This document shows positions 61,535 through 64,000 of a DNA stretch of 64,000 nt, in pieces. Within the stretch, counting starts at the first letter, position 1. Each line of letters begins with the position of its first letter. Both the position numbers and the translations under genes were made by a program. The stretch covers positions 2,374,865 to 2,438,864 of the forward strand of contig OY718806.1 in the NCBI GenBank assembly GCA_963070105.1, written 5' to 3'. The notes under the pieces are model-generated. The model was not told the origin of the DNA. It was given only the letters and a program-made list of their open reading frames with translations, and did no database searches. Source of the DNA: Litomosoides sigmodontis (lineage: Eukaryota > Nematoda > Chromadorea > Rhabditida > Onchocercidae).

Positions 61535-64000
61535 TTTCGTTTTTCAAGATTATCCTTTCGGAATGATCGTTCAATGCATTATTGACGATGATAACGATGA
61601 CGAACGATGATGATGATGATGATGATAAGCGTGAATGAAAATTGAGTTGTAAGTGAGAGGGAAAGGGGATGAAAGGAAAGGGGAAAAAAAATTAGCAAAG
61701 GAACAATAAGTTGTTGCTGTCGTTGTTGTTGTTACTGTTGTTACCGTTGTTGTAATCGTTCAGCTTTGTTTAATTGCTTCGGTTTGCTTCTTTTTCACGT
61801 CAACATTGCTACAATTTAAACTAAGTAAATTAGGATAGCCTAGCATCGTCAAATAATACCATACAGAACAGTGCAATAGTAATAATAGTAACAATAATGT
61901 TGCAATGTGTACACAGCAATTATTTGTAAACTATGCCAATTGCTTTCATGGTTGCATCAATTATCAATAACTTCTCCCTCTCCCTCTCTATTTCTCTCTC
62001 TCTCTCTCTCTCTTCTTCTTCCTCTCTTCGAAAAGCAGTAAATAATAGTTGTTGAAGAGAAGTTATTCGTGGAACTAACAGTGAATTCTGAACATCTGAA
62101 TTGTAGTGATAAGAAAATAAACGCAGTGTGTAATGCGATGTTGCACGTCGTCCTCTTTAGTTGACGCTGTCGCAAGCACTGATATTATATTAATATATTC
62201 TCCACTCGCACTGAGATTAAGTCACCAATAACACTTTACATGCAAAAATACCACCTAAAATTCATCAAAATTACTTTCCGTACTTAAACGTTTTAACTAC
62301 ACGTACTTACACGTTTTAACGTTTTTAGCTATTTCACAATGATATGTGATAAGTGATATGTGGCGTATCAATTTCCTTTTTTACTTTCATTCATTAATAT
62401 ACATACTTTATACGAATTTATCCAACACAATTACTATAGCAGTAATCGATAATAATTATCGAAATATAATTACACATTTCACTGTTGGTACTTTCTGACA
62501 TTTTAAAAGAAAAGGAAGGGAAAGGAAAGAAAAAATTAAAAATTATTCCATTACTAATGCTTTTCCCCTCTTTCTCTCTCCCTTTTTGTTTTCTTTCTTC
62601 ACTTCCAATAAGCTTTTCGTTAGCTCTAAAATGTATTATTACTTATCATATCATACCAACCAGTGTTTCGCCCCATTCATGAAATGACAATTCAATTAGT
62701 TTTCAACAGAGGAAATAGAAGGAGTATATCGTCCTCTTAAATTCAATAAGTTATATTGAAAGAGAGAGAGAGAGAAGATGTAATTTACTATAAGAAAATG
62801 ATGCTATAGATGGAGATGCTAGCTAAGACTTACTCCTCATTTCTAAGCTTTTTTTTAGTATAACGATAGAGCTAATAGAGAGAAACAAAAGCTTGTTGGC
62901 ATTTAATGAAAATAAGAAGGGAGCGATTGAAAGGAGAGAGAGAGAGAGAGAGGGAAAGAGAAGGAAGAAGAAATGGGATAAGAGAGGTGCGCGCTCGAAC
63001 AGTCTCTCGGAGGAGGTTGCAGCACCTGTGCAGTATAATAACAATACTCATACATGAATCAGCTGTCGGTAATGTATTCATTCTCATTTGATACCCTCTC
63101 TCTCTCTCTTCTCTCTGTCAGTGATGTTTAAACTTAAACGGCAAGGTCAACAAATGCAATTCATCCAAAACTAACCTCAACAGGAATAATTCAAACTTAC
63201 ACAGTAACTATTACTTATCATTAAATGCTCTACTTTAATCAAATTATTGAATCGTAAATTTCAATTGTAACATTTCTTTAATTAATGATAAACAATAAGT
63301 TACAAATGTTCCTTACACAGACACACACACACAAAAAAAGGTTTCGTAATTTTTTGCTTTTTAATAAGCTAGAAGAATTAGCTAGCCATTCACAATTATT
63401 AAATTACACATTCAGTGCTTGCTAATGGAAATTGAATTTTAGGCAAAAATCAATAATTATAATTCAGTAGAAATTACAACTTGTAATGTTTCAAGAATGC
63501 AATAACCAAGTATTTCTTTCCTATCATTTTTCATCATAAAAGAGATGGGAAAGAAAGAGGGGAAAAACGAAACGGAAGGAGAGAGAGAGAAAGAGAGAGA
63601 AGAAAAATAAGAAAATCATAAATATAGCGGCGAAATCCATACTTCAAAAGGATGCAATTTTTATTTGTGAAAATTTATCAAATTTGGGAAATCACACTGT
63701 GAGGATTAAAATTATCCACTCCTCACAATTTAATGAGATTTAATTTCAGAGAGATGTAAAGAAAAAAAAAAGGAGAAAAGCGTAACGCATTCACACTGAT
63801 CATAGATCACTGACCACTACCTTCATCAGCACATAAATTATCAGTTATGGCAGGATAGATAGAATTAAATGAATGCACTAAATTTCTTATTCTACATTAA
63901 AAAACTTTCTTCTAAATCAATTAAATTCATTTTAATAAAAAATTTAAGAAAAAGAAAAATGAGCAAATCAATAAATAAATTTAAAAAAAAAGGAATAGAA
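61535..64000. other. 5' flank of the Robo gene
   Basis: Expected promoter and 5' UTR region of Robo. It has a GAT run (61607-61626), TTG/GTT-rich DNA (61711-61753), CT runs (61972-62012, 63097-63117), GA runs (62760-62774, 62934-62951, 63580-63600) and a (CA)n run near 63320. No further exon is recognised to the right edge. Confidence 0.6.

Overview
The window is AT-rich nuclear DNA of a nematode, most likely a clade III (filarial or spirurid) worm. The reasons are short exons split by introns with T-rich AG acceptors of the TTTCAG, TTTTAG and TTTACAG type, very AT-rich non-coding DNA, and gene families with clear nematode counterparts. The species was not identified. All gene models below were joined by hand from splice sites and reading phase; exon ends may be off by one or two bases.

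Layout, left to right. (1) 1-3776, minus: 3' half of an NSD-type histone H3K36 methyltransferase (PHD fingers, PWWP, AWS), whose SET domain lies beyond the left edge. (2) 4129-7318, minus: a complete six-exon rhodopsin-like GPCR of about 504 aa. (3) 7.3-18.0 kb: a gene-poor block with giant TAA and TTG triplet arrays. (4) 18044-21289, plus: a nine-exon protein of the ENPP ectonucleotide pyrophosphatase/phosphodiesterase family in which most catalytic and metal-binding residues are replaced. (5) 21565-22790, minus: pieces of an unidentified multi-pass membrane protein just downstream of gene 6 on the same strand. (6) 22851-25712, minus: a Suv4-20 (SET-4) histone H4K20 methyltransferase. (7) 25.7-31.6 kb: mostly non-coding, with a 1.3-kb (TTA)n array. 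(8) 31637-35127, plus: a short golgin ending in a GRIP domain. (9) 36783-37765, minus: a small four-pass membrane protein, possibly TMEM107-like. (10) 39496-61534, minus: a complete 23-exon Roundabout receptor (SAX-3/Robo) of about 1352 aa, with a 10.4-kb intron. The rest, to 64000, is the 5' flank of the Robo gene.

The genes do not form one pathway. Two are chromatin methyltransferases, two are cell-surface receptors, one is a trans-Golgi tether and one is a predicted inactive ectoenzyme. The most interesting single observation is the ENPP protein: it keeps the whole fold-defining framework, a secretion signal and a hydrophobic tail, but lacks the nucleophile and four of six metal ligands, so it looks like a secreted or membrane-bound pseudoenzyme. 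Other points of interest are the extreme AAT/AAC triplet arrays, one of them about 50 bp from a GPCR exon, the GPCR's long extracellular loop 1, and a possible operon partner or decayed gene behind Suv4-20.
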